From NCBI RefSeq assembly GCF_024137025.1, contig NZ_JAMYJR010000018.1, positions 62,001-126,000 on the forward strand: DNA of 64,000 nucleotides, written 5' to 3'. Each line of letters begins with the position of its first letter. Positions within the stretch are counted from its first letter, which is position 1. A program made the position numbers and the translations under genes. This DNA comes from Paractinoplanes aksuensis. Its GTDB lineage: Bacteria; Actinomycetota; Actinomycetes; Mycobacteriales; Micromonosporaceae. Shown here piece after piece: positions 11,012-19,610 of the stretch. The notes under the pieces are model-generated. The model saw nothing but the letters and a program-made list of their open reading frames with translations, did no database searches and had not been told where the DNA came from.

Positions 11012-12109
11012 TCAGGCCGGAGCGCTGGGCGATTCAACCTTGATCGTGCCGGCGATGATGTCGGCCTTCAGCTTCTCGACCTCGTCCTTGAGGGTCTGGT
11101 CGACCTTGCTGTCGAACTGGTTGTACGGCGCCAGCGAGACACCGTTGTTCTCGAGCGTGCCCAGGTAGCCCGGGCTGGCGGCCAGCGGCTGACCGGTGGC
11201 GCCGGCGACGACCGCCTTCTCGACCGCGTCGGTGATGTTCTTGACCACGGTGGTCAGGAAGACGTCGCAGTCCTGCGCGGCGCTCTTGCAACCATCCTGG
11301 TCGACCCAGACGATCGAGACCTTGCCGCTGGAACCCTTGGCCACCTCGGCCGCACCGAGGCCGGTACCGCCGGCCACCGGCATGATCACGTCGGCCCCCT
11401 GGGCGACGAACGTGCTGGCCAGCGCCTTGCCCTTGGCCGGGCTGGCGAAGTCCTCGGCGAAGCTGCCGTTCTGCGCGGCCTTGTCCCAGCCGAGGACCTT
11501 GATGTCCTTGCCCTTGGCCTTGTTGTACTGCGCCACGCCGTCGGCGAAGCCGTCCATGAAGATGGTCACCGGCGGGATCTTGAGGCCGCCGAAGGTGGCC
11601 ACCTTGCCGCTCTTGGAGTAGCCCGCGGCCAGGTAGCCGGCCAGGAAGGCGGCCTCCTGCGTGGCGAACTGCATCGGGTAGACGTTCGTGGCGCCCTGGA
11701 TCGAGCTGTCGACGATGCCGAACTGCTGGCTCGTGTTCTGCGCCGCGACGGCCTTGGTCGAGTCGCCCATGAGGCCACCGACGGACAGGATGAAGTTGCA
11801 CTTCTGGGTGACGAAGCCGCGCAGGTTGGGCTCGTAGTCGGCCTCGGCGGTCGACGCGACGTACTTCGGGTCGACCCCGGGCGCCTCGGTCTTGGCGGCC
11901 TGGAGCCCGGCCCACGCGGACGCGTTGAAGGACTTGTCGTCGATGCCGCCGGTGTCGGTCACCATGCAGGCTTTGTAGGCAGCTGCGGCAGCGCTCGAGC
12001 TGCTGCCGCCAGGGGTCTCGTCCGGCGCGTCGCTACAGGCCGCGGCGGCGAGCGTCAGCCCACCTGCCGCGAGAAGCGCAACGAGCCGGTTCCCACGTAC
12101 TGGGCGCAA
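11012..12109 (-). CDS. BMP-family nucleoside-binding lipoprotein
   Basis: Extracellular substrate-binding lipoprotein of the nucleoside importer (Bmp/PnrA/NupN family), 365 aa. The signal is short: RGNR, then a hydrophobic stretch ending LTLAAAAC (lipobox, Cys25), followed by a Ser/Ala linker. The mature domain begins ACMVTDTGGIDDKSFNASAW, a hallmark of the family. TTG 12109 is chosen because AAGGAGG lies 5 nt upstream; a longer frame to 12217 has no comparable site. There are 113 bases before the ATPase. Upstream is an 18-bp palindrome that may be an operator. Confidence 0.93.
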   Translation of the reverse strand: MRPVRGNRLVALLAAGGLTLAAAACSDAPDETPGGSSSSAAAAAYKACMVTDTGGIDDKSFNASAWAGLQAAKTEAPGVDPKYVASTAEADYEPNLRGFVTQKCNFILSVGGLMGDSTKAVAAQNTSQQFGIVDSSIQGATNVYPMQFATQEAAFLAGYLAAGYSKSGKVATFGGLKIPPVTIFMDGFADGVAQYNKAKGKDIKVLGWDKAAQNGSFAEDFASPAKGKALASTFVAQGADVIMPVAGGTGLGAAEVAKGSSGKVSIVWVDQDGCKSAAQDCDVFLTTVVKNITDAVEKAVVAGATGQPLAASPGYLGTLENNGVSLAPYNQFDSKVDQTLKDEVEKLKADIIAGTIKVESPSAPA

Positions 12110-12129
12110 GACGCCCTCCTTCCAACGCA

Positions 12130-12147
12130 CACCGACACTTGTCGGTG
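12130..12147 (-). promoter_or_regulatory. Palindrome upstream of the nucleoside operon
   Basis: A perfect inverted repeat CACCGACA-CT-TGTCGGTG sits just upstream of the Shine-Dalgarno of the lipoprotein gene, about 21 bases before its start codon. Position and symmetry suggest a repressor operator for the whole operon. No candidate regulator gene lies next to it. I infer function from symmetry and position only. Confidence 0.4.
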
Positions 12148-12321
12148 AGTCTTCACCGCGGGAGCGTAGCCGCAGGCCAGAGCGGGAGTGGCACTTTGGA
12201 CCGTACTGTTGGCGCACCGTTATCTGCCCGCAACCGCGGAGCGCATGAGGCGTCGCATCCGTCCGTTAGTGCGGCAAATCATCGGCCTGCGTGGTAACCG
12301 GCCTGAAACCTTGCGGCCGGA

Positions 12322-12543
12322 TCAGGATCTACGCCAGGCTTTTACGCCCAGAACGCCGACCACGGTGCCGATCGCCAGGGAGGTGACGATCAGCACCGCG
12401 TGGATGAGCAGGAAGGCGGTCGGCCGCCCGTCGGCGAAAGAGCGGTCGTCCTTCCAGATGGCCAGGCCGAACCGGGGCCAGATGACCCACGTCCAGACCC
12501 CGACCGCCGTCAGGAAGACCGCCCATCGTCTCGAGATGACCAT
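12322..12543 (-). CDS. SCO4848-family small membrane protein
   Basis: Small membrane protein of 73 aa with two predicted membrane segments (WAVFLTAVGVWTWVIWP and FLLIHAVLIVTSLAIGTVVG) separated by a short loop KDDRSFADGRP. This pattern (SRRW, GVWTWVIWP, IWKDDRSF) matches the actinobacterial SCO4848 family. Its function is unknown. It stands alone between the nucleoside operon and the membrane protein at 12595, same strand. Confidence 0.8.
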   Translation of the reverse strand: MVISRRWAVFLTAVGVWTWVIWPRFGLAIWKDDRSFADGRPTAFLLIHAVLIVTSLAIGTVVGVLGVKAWRRS

Positions 12544-12594
12544 GCCGGCAACTATCCCACCGGCTTGCTCGACCGTGCCGAGCCGGGACGCAGC

Positions 12595-13575
12595 TCAGAC
12601 GGCCGCGACCAGGTCCGGCTCAGCCTCCTCGCGCTGCGGGCCCGTCACACCGTCCGACGCGAGCCCGCGGCGGCCGATCAGGGTCAGGAGCAGACCCCCG
12701 ATTGCGTACGCCGAGAGCACCGTCACCGCGAAGGCCGAGCCCCCGCCGTCGAAGTAGGCGACCGACCGCAGCAGCGAAGCGCCCGCCCCGATGGGCAGCC
12801 ACTGACCGAGCTCACCCCACGGCTGCGGCAGCAGTTCCGGGGCGGCCGCGATGCCGGCCAGCGCGTTGCCGACCAGGAAGACGACCAGCGCCCCCAGAGC
12901 CAGGCCGCCCTTGTCGAGCACCGCGGCCAGACCGGTCATGGTGGCCGCGACGGCCAGCGCGAACAGGCCCAGCGCCGCAGCCACCGCGAAGTAGCCGCCG
13001 GGCAGGATGTCGAGCCAGCCCTGCTGCACCGCGGCCGTGCCGAGACCGGCCAGGACGGCGTAGCTCACCAGCGCGACGAACCGGGCCGCCCGCTGCCGCA
13101 CGAGCAGGAAGACCAGCACCCCGGCGAGCAGGCTGGTGATCGCCAGCGGCAGGAACCCGCCGGCGAAGCCGGCGCCCCGCGGGTCACCGGCGTCGAGCGG
13201 CACGACGTCGCGCACCGGCACCTGGGGGCCGAGCTGGGCCGCGGCCTGGGTCAGCAGCGCGGCCACGGTGGGCGAGGCGGCCGAGGCGATGTGCACCTCG
13301 GGCCCGGCCGGGGAGACGAGGATCGCCCCGTACACCTCACGGTCCTTGATCGCGGCGTCGGCGGCCGCGGCATCGGCCACCGGGTGCACGTCGAAGGCGC
13401 CCGGGTGCCCGGCCTCGAGCTGGGCGGCCACGGCGGGCGGACCGGCCACCGCGACGGGCAGGTCACGCGGCGCGAGGTTGGCCGCCGGACCGGCGAAGAG
13501 AGGGACGAGAAGCGCCTGGACGGCCACCACGATCACCGCGATGAACACGCCGAGGGCGAGGGGCTTGCGCTGCAT
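12595..13575 (-). CDS. ABC-2-like integral membrane protein under TetR control
   Basis: Membrane protein of 326 aa. An N-terminal anchor (ALGVFIAVIVVAVQALLVP) is followed by an extracytoplasmic domain of about 120 residues and then five or six membrane helices (for example FLPLAITSLLAGVLVFLLV). This layout resembles ABC-2/YhgE-Pip type membrane proteins, which are linked to export or envelope functions; there is no ATPase beside it, so the substrate is unknown. ATG 13575 follows AGGAGA by 5-7 nt. It is divergent from a TetR gene and has that regulator's putative operator just upstream of its ribosome-binding site. Confidence 0.75.
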   Translation of the reverse strand: MQRKPLALGVFIAVIVVAVQALLVPLFAGPAANLAPRDLPVAVAGPPAVAAQLEAGHPGAFDVHPVADAAAADAAIKDREVYGAILVSPAGPEVHIASAASPTVAALLTQAAAQLGPQVPVRDVVPLDAGDPRGAGFAGGFLPLAITSLLAGVLVFLLVRQRAARFVALVSYAVLAGLGTAAVQQGWLDILPGGYFAVAAALGLFALAVAATMTGLAAVLDKGGLALGALVVFLVGNALAGIAAAPELLPQPWGELGQWLPIGAGASLLRSVAYFDGGGSAFAVTVLSAYAIGGLLLTLIGRRGLASDGVTGPQREEAEPDLVAAV

Positions 13576-13587
13576 GATTTCTCCTAA

Positions 13588-13601
13588 AACGAATGCTCGT
13601 T
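13588..13601 (-). promoter_or_regulatory. TetR operator copy 1 (membrane-protein side)
   Basis: AACGAATGCTCGTT, an imperfect palindrome, lies 12 bases upstream of the membrane-protein start and directly next to its ribosome-binding site. The same motif recurs in reverse orientation at 13646-13659. Confidence 0.6.
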
Positions 13602-13637
13602 CTTTTATGTTCACAGCGTGCTCCTCGCCACGAGATC

Positions 13638-13666
13638 GTGTCAAGAGCGAGCGTTCGTTTTATGAT
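13638..13666 (+). promoter_or_regulatory. Promoter of the TetR gene, with operator in the spacer
   Basis: GTGTCA (13638-13643), a 17-bp spacer and TATGAT (13661-13666) form a good sigma-70-type promoter. The -10 box ends 7 nt before GTG 13674, so transcription would begin at or next to that codon, giving a leaderless mRNA. Operator copy 2 fills the spacer. Confidence 0.6.
13646..13659 (+). promoter_or_regulatory. TetR operator copy 2 (autoregulation)
   Basis: AGCGAGCGTTCGTT; its reverse complement AACGAACGCTCGCT matches copy 1 at 12 of 14 positions. It lies between the -35 and -10 boxes, so a bound repressor would block RNA polymerase. Confidence 0.65.
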
Positions 13667-13673
13667 GTGGGGC

Positions 13674-14267
13674 GTGCCACGTGTCTCCGAAGACCACCTG
13701 ACCGCCCGCCGCGAGCAGATCCTCGTCGCGGCCCGCGCTTGCTTCCTGCGCAAAGGCCTGCACCACACCTCGATGCAAGACCTGATCAAAGAGGCCGGCC
13801 TCTCGGTCGGCGCCGTCTACCGCTACTTCAAGTCGAAAGACGAGATCATCGCCGCCATCGCCGAGGGCGTGGTGGGCGGCATCAGCCAGCAGATCGGCGA
13901 GTCGGCCGAACGGCGACTACCCCTGATGGATTCGCTCGCCCTGCTCCTCGACGTGATCGACCGGCAGTTGGAGCCGGACGGCGCCCTGCCGATCGCATTA
14001 CAGATCTGGGCCGAGTCGACGATCGACCCGGCGATCAGGGCGATCGTCCACGAGCGCTACTCGGCGCTGCGGGCCAGCGTGCGGGTGCTCGTGTCCCACG
14101 CCGTCGAGAGCGGGGAACTGCCGGCCGACGCGGACATCGATGAGATGACCGGGGCGTTCTATGCCCTTGTGCCGGGCTACGCCCTGCAACGGCTGCTGAT
14201 CGGCAACCCGGAGCGCGACGCTTTCCTGCGCGGCGCGAGCGCCCTGTTCGCCCGCCCAACCAGTTGA
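13674..14267 (+). CDS. TetR-family transcriptional regulator
   Basis: Repressor of 197 aa. The N-terminal helix-turn-helix is clear: REQILVAARACFLRKG, TSMQDLIKEAGLSVGAVYRY and FKSKDEIIAAI, followed by a divergent ligand-binding domain. I start it at GTG 13674 (VPRVSEDHLTARR) because a good -10 box at 13661-13666 leaves no room for a leader; ATG 13662 or 13665 would lie inside that promoter. It is divergent from the membrane protein at 13575, with two related operators between them, so it probably represses both. The inducer is unknown. Confidence 0.9.
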   Translation: MPRVSEDHLTARREQILVAARACFLRKGLHHTSMQDLIKEAGLSVGAVYRYFKSKDEIIAAIAEGVVGGISQQIGESAERRLPLMDSLALLLDVIDRQLEPDGALPIALQIWAESTIDPAIRAIVHERYSALRASVRVLVSHAVESGELPADADIDEMTGAFYALVPGYALQRLLIGNPERDAFLRGASALFARPTS

Positions 14268-14447
14268 TCGAACGCAGAGCCCACCCACCCTGGGGGGACC
14301 CCCGCCTCGCATCAGTGTGACGAGTTCTGCGGATCTTCGAGCCGGACGACGCCGCGCCCTGTGGACAGACGGCGAATGTGGACAACTCCCGGTGCGGGGT
14401 CGCGCAGTAGAGGTCGTCCAGGACCAGCCGCCGCAACCAGCGATTTG

Positions 14448-14834
14448 CTAGACGGTGGTGAGGCGGGCGGCTATGCGGGTCCAGCCCTCGCGTACTTCGG
14501 CCTCGGTGGGTGGGCGGCCGGGGCGTACGCGCCGGGTTTCGTACTCGTCCTCGAAGTCTTCGTCGTCGGGGGTTTCGACGGCGGCGCGGGCCAGGTCGAT
14601 CTCGTCACGGATCGCTTCGGCGTCGGGGCGGGGCAGCAGGGGCTCGACGACGGCCATCAGCTGCTCGTCGGCCACGACCGCCTGGGCCAGGGCCAATGCG
14701 TGCGCTCGCTCGTAGGGGCCGCAGACCACGGGCTCCCAGTCCTCCTCGTCGCCGAGGGATCCGATCGTGATGACCCAGGGAAGCTCGGCCACCGGCGAGC
14801 CGGCCGGCAGATCCAACGTCACGAGTGTGCCCAC
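14448..14834 (-). CDS. Hypothetical acidic protein
   Basis: Protein of 128 aa, unrecognised. It has an N-terminal beta-like part with GSLGDEEDWEPVVCGPYERAH and a strongly acidic middle (TPDDEDFEDEYETR). GTG start, strong G/C third positions, no signal peptide or membrane segment. It follows the YihY gene? No: it lies downstream of the YihY start on the opposite side, 7 bases before the YihY stop, so the two do not overlap and it reads away from it on the same strand. Function unknown. Confidence 0.65.
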   Translation of the reverse strand: MGTLVTLDLPAGSPVAELPWVITIGSLGDEEDWEPVVCGPYERAHALALAQAVVADEQLMAVVEPLLPRPDAEAIRDEIDLARAAVETPDDEDFEDEYETRRVRPGRPPTEAEVREGWTRIAARLTTV

Positions 14835-14841
14835 GCGCCCA

Positions 14842-15753
14842 TCATTCCGGGCCGGTGTGCCGAATCCAGGTATTTTGCCCCACGGGGGCAGTTTTATCGT
14901 CAGCTGACAGGTCTACGACCCGGCCGTGTGGACTGGTAGCGGCCCAGGCCGCGCCGAACAGCAGCAACTGGTTGAAGACGTACAGGTAGACCAGCACGCC
15001 CACGGCCGAACCGACCAGGCCGTAGGCGGGATTGCGTTGCACCAGACCCACGAACGACTTGCCGACGGTGTTCAGCAACGTGATGCCGATGCCGACTTGA
15101 AGCACCGGCGGCGCCATCCGGCGCACGGTCATGCGCAGCCGAGGTACTGCGGCCAGCAGCGCCGCGGCCAGCAGCATGTTCACGGCCACGGTGAGCAGCA
15201 GGCCGGCCGTGGAGCGGATGATCCCGTGCGTGATCCAGTCGATCAGCAGGTTCAGGCCGTACACGGCGAGCTGGGACATCGCCAGCAGCAGCAGGATGCC
15301 GAGCAGCACCAGCAGGTCGAGCGCCTGCCGGACGCCGATGTAGCCGGGCTGCTCGTTGAGCCGCCAGATCAGCCGCTGCGACGAGCGGATGGCCTCGACC
15401 CAGGCGATACCGGTGAAGGTCAGGCCCACGATGCCGACGATCCCGACCGTACGGCCGCTGTCGAGGATCGCTCCGATGTCGAGGAAGGGCAGATTGACCC
15501 GCAGGAAGTCGCGGACGATGTCGAACAGGTCGTCGTTGTTGTTGAGCAGGATGCCGAAGATCGAGTAGCCGATGAGCAGCAGCGCGAACACCGCGAAGAA
15601 GCCGTAGTAGGCGATCGCGGCGGCCAGCCGCCCGCCCTGCACGTCGATGTAGCGCACGACGGCCCGGCTCAGATGATCAAAATGCTTCGACCGGTGGCGC
15701 AGCCACATGACTCGGGTCTCGGCCGCCGCGTAGGCCCGGTCGATCGGATTCAC
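14842..15753 (-). CDS. YihY/BrkB-family inner membrane protein
   Basis: Integral membrane protein of 303 aa in the YihY/virulence factor BrkB family, whose biochemical role is unsettled. It has a cytoplasmic N-terminus, the family signature GGRLAAAIAYYGFFAVFALL, and six hydrophobic segments, including LLVLLGILLLLAMSQLAVYG and GSAVGVLVYLYVFNQLLLFG. GTG 15753 (VNPIDRAY) is chosen because the upstream gene ends at 15773; a longer frame would run into it. It is co-oriented with trpS and the 2H phosphoesterase. Confidence 0.88.
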   Translation of the reverse strand: MNPIDRAYAAAETRVMWLRHRSKHFDHLSRAVVRYIDVQGGRLAAAIAYYGFFAVFALLLIGYSIFGILLNNNDDLFDIVRDFLRVNLPFLDIGAILDSGRTVGIVGIVGLTFTGIAWVEAIRSSQRLIWRLNEQPGYIGVRQALDLLVLLGILLLLAMSQLAVYGLNLLIDWITHGIIRSTAGLLLTVAVNMLLAAALLAAVPRLRMTVRRMAPPVLQVGIGITLLNTVGKSFVGLVQRNPAYGLVGSAVGVLVYLYVFNQLLLFGAAWAATSPHGRVVDLSADDKTAPVGQNTWIRHTGPE

Positions 15754-15772
15754 GCGCCGACCGTAACCGAAG

Positions 15773-16291
15773 TCACGTCCGGCCGAGTGGATAGTCGCGC
15801 CGACGCCGCCAGGGCCCCTCGCCACCGTGCGAGAACAGCGTGAACGCGGGCACCGGGAACTTGGCCGAGAAGGCGGCCAGGTCGTCGAACGCCGCGTCGA
15901 GGGCCGCGGCCGGCACGTCCTGGGCGATGGTGACGTGCGGGTGGTACGGGAACCGGGACCCGCGATTGATGTCGGCCGAGCTCACGATCGCCTCGGCCAG
16001 CAGTTCGCACTCGCTGATGCCGACCGCGAGCGTCACGAAGACCACCTCGGTGATCGGCCGGAACGTGCCCGTGCCGCGCAGGTGGATGGTGAACGGCTCC
16101 TGCGCGGCGGCCACGGCCTCGAGATGCTTCTCGATGCGCGGCAGCGCCTCGGTCGGCACCTCGGTCGGGCCGAGCAAGGTGACATGGGCGGGCGTGTACG
16201 CCGCCTGCGGGTCACCGGCATCGGCCCGGCGCTGGGTGAGCTGCTCGCCCCAGGGCTCCGGGATGTCGATCGCGACGCCGATGCGCGTCAT
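15773..16291 (-). CDS. 2'-5' RNA ligase family (2H phosphoesterase)
   Basis: Protein of 172 aa with the two HxT/S motifs that form the 2H active site: AHVTLLGPT near residue 35 and HPHVTIAQ near residue 125. Bacterial LigT-like enzymes open 2',3'-cyclic phosphates or join tRNA halves in vitro; the cellular role is unclear. ATG 16291 follows GAAGG by 7 nt; an ATG 18 bases upstream lacks a site. It is 52 bases downstream of trpS on the same strand. Confidence 0.85.
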   Translation of the reverse strand: MTRIGVAIDIPEPWGEQLTQRRADAGDPQAAYTPAHVTLLGPTEVPTEALPRIEKHLEAVAAAQEPFTIHLRGTGTFRPITEVVFVTLAVGISECELLAEAIVSSADINRGSRFPYHPHVTIAQDVPAAALDAAFDDLAAFSAKFPVPAFTLFSHGGEGPWRRRRDYPLGRT

Positions 16292-16343
16292 GGGTAGGCC
16301 TTCAGTCATGTTCAGGGGCGGCGGCTGGGGTGGTTGGACGGGG

Positions 16344-17375
16344 TCAGGCACCGCGGGCCGGGCTGAGGAACCCGATGTTCTGGTAGGCCTGGGCCAGCGT
16401 CACCGAGGCCACTGCGCGGGCTTTCTCGGCGCCGATCGCGAGCACCTTGTCGAGGTGTTCCGGGTCCTCCAGGTAGGCGCGGGTGCGCTCCTGGATCGGC
16501 TTGACGAAGTCGACCACGATCTCGGCCAGGTCTTTCTTGAGGTCGCCGTAGCCGCGGCCCTCGTACTGCTCGAGCAGTTCGTCTATGGTCCGCATGGTCA
16601 GCGCCGCATAGATGGTGAGCAGGTTGCTCACGCCGGGCTTGTTCTCCTCGTCGTAGAGGATCTCGCGACCGGTGTCGGTGACCGCCGACTTGATCTTCTT
16701 GGCCGAGCGTGCGGAGTCTTCCAGCAGCTCGATGATGCCGTTGGGCGAGGAGGCTGACTTCGACATCTTCGAGGTCGGGTCCTGCAGGTCGGTGATCTTG
16801 GCCGTGTCCTTGACGATGTAGGGCGAGGGCACCGTGAACGTCCGGCCGAAGCGCGTGTTGTAGCGCTGGGCCAGGTCGCGCGTGAGCTCGAGGTGCTGCC
16901 GCTGGTCTTCCCCCACCGGCACCTGGTCGGCCTGGTAGAGCAGGATGTCGGCCGCCTGCAGGATCGGGTAGGTGAACAGGCCCACCGTCGTCGTGTCGGC
17001 CGCCTTGGCCGACTTGTCCTTGAACTGCACCATGCGGCCGGCCTCGCCGAAGCCGGTGATGCAGCTCAGCACCCAGCCCAGCTGTGCGTGCTCGGGCACG
17101 TGGGACTGGACGAACAGCGTGCAGCGCTCGGGGTCGAGCCCGAGGGCCAGCAGCTGGGCGGCCGAGACGCGGGTGCGCTGGCGCAGGGCGGCCGGGTCGT
17201 GGCCCATGGTGATCGCGTGCAGGTCGACGACGCAGTAGTAGGCGTCGTGCGTCTCCTGCATCGCCACCCAGTTGCGAACGGCGCCGAGGTAGTTGCCGAG
17301 GTGGAACGAGTCGGCGGTCGGCTGAATGCCGGAGAGCACGCGAGGGCGGCGGGCGACATCGGACATGACGACCAT
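16344..17375 (-). CDS. trpS: Tryptophan-tRNA ligase
   Basis: Charges tRNA-Trp. The 343-aa protein is the usual length for the class Ic enzyme and has the ATP-binding HIGH-type motif (SFHLGNYLGAV) near residue 25 and the KMSKS loop (SKMSKSASS) near residue 205, plus the tryptophan-binding DLHAITMGHDP region. ATG 17375 follows GAGG by 8 nt. It is divergent from galE with 122 bases between the starts. Confidence 0.96.
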   Translation of the reverse strand: MVVMSDVARRPRVLSGIQPTADSFHLGNYLGAVRNWVAMQETHDAYYCVVDLHAITMGHDPAALRQRTRVSAAQLLALGLDPERCTLFVQSHVPEHAQLGWVLSCITGFGEAGRMVQFKDKSAKAADTTTVGLFTYPILQAADILLYQADQVPVGEDQRQHLELTRDLAQRYNTRFGRTFTVPSPYIVKDTAKITDLQDPTSKMSKSASSPNGIIELLEDSARSAKKIKSAVTDTGREILYDEENKPGVSNLLTIYAALTMRTIDELLEQYEGRGYGDLKKDLAEIVVDFVKPIQERTRAYLEDPEHLDKVLAIGAEKARAVASVTLAQAYQNIGFLSPARGA

Positions 17376-17497
17376 TGTGTCAGCCTCGCGCAGCGCTCAA
17401 CGACCCACCCGCGTCCCGGCGTTGCGTGTTCGAAGATGTTGACTTTTGAGCGAAGTTGGTGGAACTATGAAGTCCTAATCTGCGGAAGGGTACTGCC

Positions 17498-18472
17498 GTG
17501 AAACTGCTCGTCACGGGGGGCGCCGGCTATGTCGGCAGCGTCACCAGCCGGCTCCTGCTGGATGCCGGTCATGAGGTCACCGTCCTCGACAGCCTGGTCA
17601 CCGGCTTCCGCGAGGCGGTCGCGCCCGACGCCACCTTCGTCGAGGCCGACATCCGCGACGCGGCCCAGGTGCTGACGCCCGGTTCCGGGTTCGACGCCGT
17701 GCTGCACTTCGCGGGCCTGATCGCGGCGGGCGAGTCGATGGTCAAGCCCGAGCTGTACTGGCACGACAACGTGGTGAAGTCGCTGGCCTTGCTCGACGCG
17801 GTGCGCGCCGCCGGGGTGCCGCGGTTCATCTTCTCCTCCACCGCCGCCGTCTACGGCAACCCGGTCGAGCTGCCGATCACCGAGTCCGCGGTCAAGGCCC
17901 CCACCAACACGTACGGGGCCACCAAGCTCACCTTCGACCACGCGCTCACCTCCGAGGCGTTCGCGCACAACCTGGCCGCGGTCTCGCTGCGCTACTTCAA
18001 CGTCGCGGGAGCCTACATCCGCGACGGCCACGAGATCGGCGAGCGGCACGACCCCGAGACCCACCTCATCCCGATCGCCCTGCAGGTGGCCGCGGGCAAG
18101 CGCGAGAAACTGCAGCTCTTCGGCGACGACTACCCCACGGTCGACGGCACGTGCGTGCGCGACTACATCCACGTCCAGGATCTGGCCCGGGCCCACCTGC
18201 TGGCGCTCGACGCGGCCACGGCCGGCGAGCACCGCATCTACAACCTGGGCAACGGCAACGGCTTCTCCAACAAGCAGGTCGTCGAGGTGGCCCGCGAGGT
18301 CACCGGGGCCGCCCTGCCGGTCGAGATCGCGCCTCGCCGCGAGGGCGACCCGGCCACGCTGGTCGCGTCGTCCGAGCGGGCCCGCGAAGAGCTGGGCTGG
18401 GTGCCGCAGAAGAACACGCTGCAGGCGATGATCGGCGACGCCTGGACCTTCTACCGCTCGCACGTCGCATGA
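17498..18472 (+). CDS. galE: UDP-glucose 4-epimerase
   Basis: Interconverts UDP-galactose and UDP-glucose for the Leloir pathway and for glycan precursors. The 324-aa protein has the NAD-binding GGAGYVG at the N-terminus, FSSTAAVYG (catalytic Ser/Thr) and the TYGATK Tyr-Lys pair, then SLRYFNVAGAY and TCVRDYIHVQDLA, all typical of GalE. GTG 17498 follows GGAAGGG by about 8 nt. Its stop overlaps the galK start (ATGA). No galT lies in the window. Confidence 0.94.
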   Translation: MKLLVTGGAGYVGSVTSRLLLDAGHEVTVLDSLVTGFREAVAPDATFVEADIRDAAQVLTPGSGFDAVLHFAGLIAAGESMVKPELYWHDNVVKSLALLDAVRAAGVPRFIFSSTAAVYGNPVELPITESAVKAPTNTYGATKLTFDHALTSEAFAHNLAAVSLRYFNVAGAYIRDGHEIGERHDPETHLIPIALQVAAGKREKLQLFGDDYPTVDGTCVRDYIHVQDLARAHLLALDAATAGEHRIYNLGNGNGFSNKQVVEVAREVTGAALPVEIAPRREGDPATLVASSERAREELGWVPQKNTLQAMIGDAWTFYRSHVA

Positions 18473-19608
18473 TCGCCGACGACGCCGCGGCGGTCTTCCG
18501 CAAGCAGTTCGGCGCCGAGCCGGCCGGGCTGTGGGCCGCGCCGGGCCGGGTCAACCTGATCGGCGAGCACACCGACTACAACGAGGGCTTCGTGCTGCCC
18601 TTCGCCCTGCCCCAGCGCACGATCGCGGCGGTCGGGCCGGCCCCGGCCGGCGAGTGGACCGTCACGTCGACGTTCGAGGCCGAGCCGGTCAGCTTCGGGG
18701 TGACACAGCCGGGTGAGGTCAGCGGCTGGGCCGCGTACGTGGCCGGGGTGGTCTGGGCCTTGCAGGACGCCGGCTACGAGGTGCCGGGCGCGCAGATCGC
18801 CATCGCCTCCGAGGTGCCGCTGGGCTCGGGCCTGTCGTCCTCGGCCGCCCTCGAGTCGTCGGTGCTGACCGCGCTGATCGACCTCGGTGGCCTCGACGTG
18901 CCGCTCGAGAAGCGGCCGTCGATCGCCCAGCGGGCCGAGAACGTCTACGTCGGCGCGCCGACCGGCATCCTCGACCAGTCCGCGTCCATCCGCTGTGAGG
19001 AGGGCAAGGCGCTGTTCCTGGACTGCCGGTCGTACGAGGTCGAGCAGATCCCGTTCGACCTGGCCGCCGAGGGCTTGGCCATCCTGGTCATCAACAGCAA
19101 TGCCCCGCACCAGCACGTCGACGGGGAGTACGGCGCCCGCCGCAAGTCGTGCGAGGACGCGGCCCGCCTGCTCGGGGTGCCGGCGCTGCGCGACATCACC
19201 GGCGACCAGCTCGACGACGCCCTGGCCCGGCTGGACGACGAGGTCATGCGCCGCCGGGTGCGGCACATCGTGACCGAGGACGACCGGGTGCTGGCCACGG
19301 TGAAGCTGTTGCACGCGGGGCAGGTGCGCGAGATCGGCCCGTTGCTGACCGCGTCGCACGCCTCGATGCGCGACGACTTCGAGATCACGGTGGCCCAGGT
19401 CGACATCGCTGTCGAAACCGCCCTCGCGGTCGGCGCGTACGGGGCCCGGATGACCGGGGGCGGCTTCGGCGGTTGCGTGCTCGCCCTGGTCGACGCGGAC
19501 AAGGCGGCCGAGGTCACCGCCGCGGTCGAGGAGGCGTACGCCAAGCAGGGTTTCACCCCGCCGACTGCATGGACCGTCACAGCGGGCCCGGGCGCCGGAC
19601 GGCTTTAA
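18469..19608 (+). CDS. galK: Galactokinase
   Basis: Phosphorylates galactose to galactose-1-phosphate with ATP. The 379-aa GHMP kinase has the galactokinase signature GRVNLIGEHTDYNEG near residue 25, the phosphate-binding VPLGSGLSSSAALE near residue 120, and the C-terminal MTGGGFGGC. ATG 18469 overlaps the galE stop by 4 nt, so the two are translated together. A strong hairpin begins 2 bases after its TAA. Confidence 0.96.
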   Translation: MIADDAAAVFRKQFGAEPAGLWAAPGRVNLIGEHTDYNEGFVLPFALPQRTIAAVGPAPAGEWTVTSTFEAEPVSFGVTQPGEVSGWAAYVAGVVWALQDAGYEVPGAQIAIASEVPLGSGLSSSAALESSVLTALIDLGGLDVPLEKRPSIAQRAENVYVGAPTGILDQSASIRCEEGKALFLDCRSYEVEQIPFDLAAEGLAILVINSNAPHQHVDGEYGARRKSCEDAARLLGVPALRDITGDQLDDALARLDDEVMRRRVRHIVTEDDRVLATVKLLHAGQVREIGPLLTASHASMRDDFEITVAQVDIAVETALAVGAYGARMTGGGFGGCVLALVDADKAAEVTAAVEEAYAKQGFTPPTAWTVTAGPGAGRL

Positions 19609-19610
19609 CG

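Noticed and set aside
17430..17465. galE promoter from TTGACT near 17437
   Set aside because: No -10 box at acceptable spacing; the best candidate is about 21 bases away.
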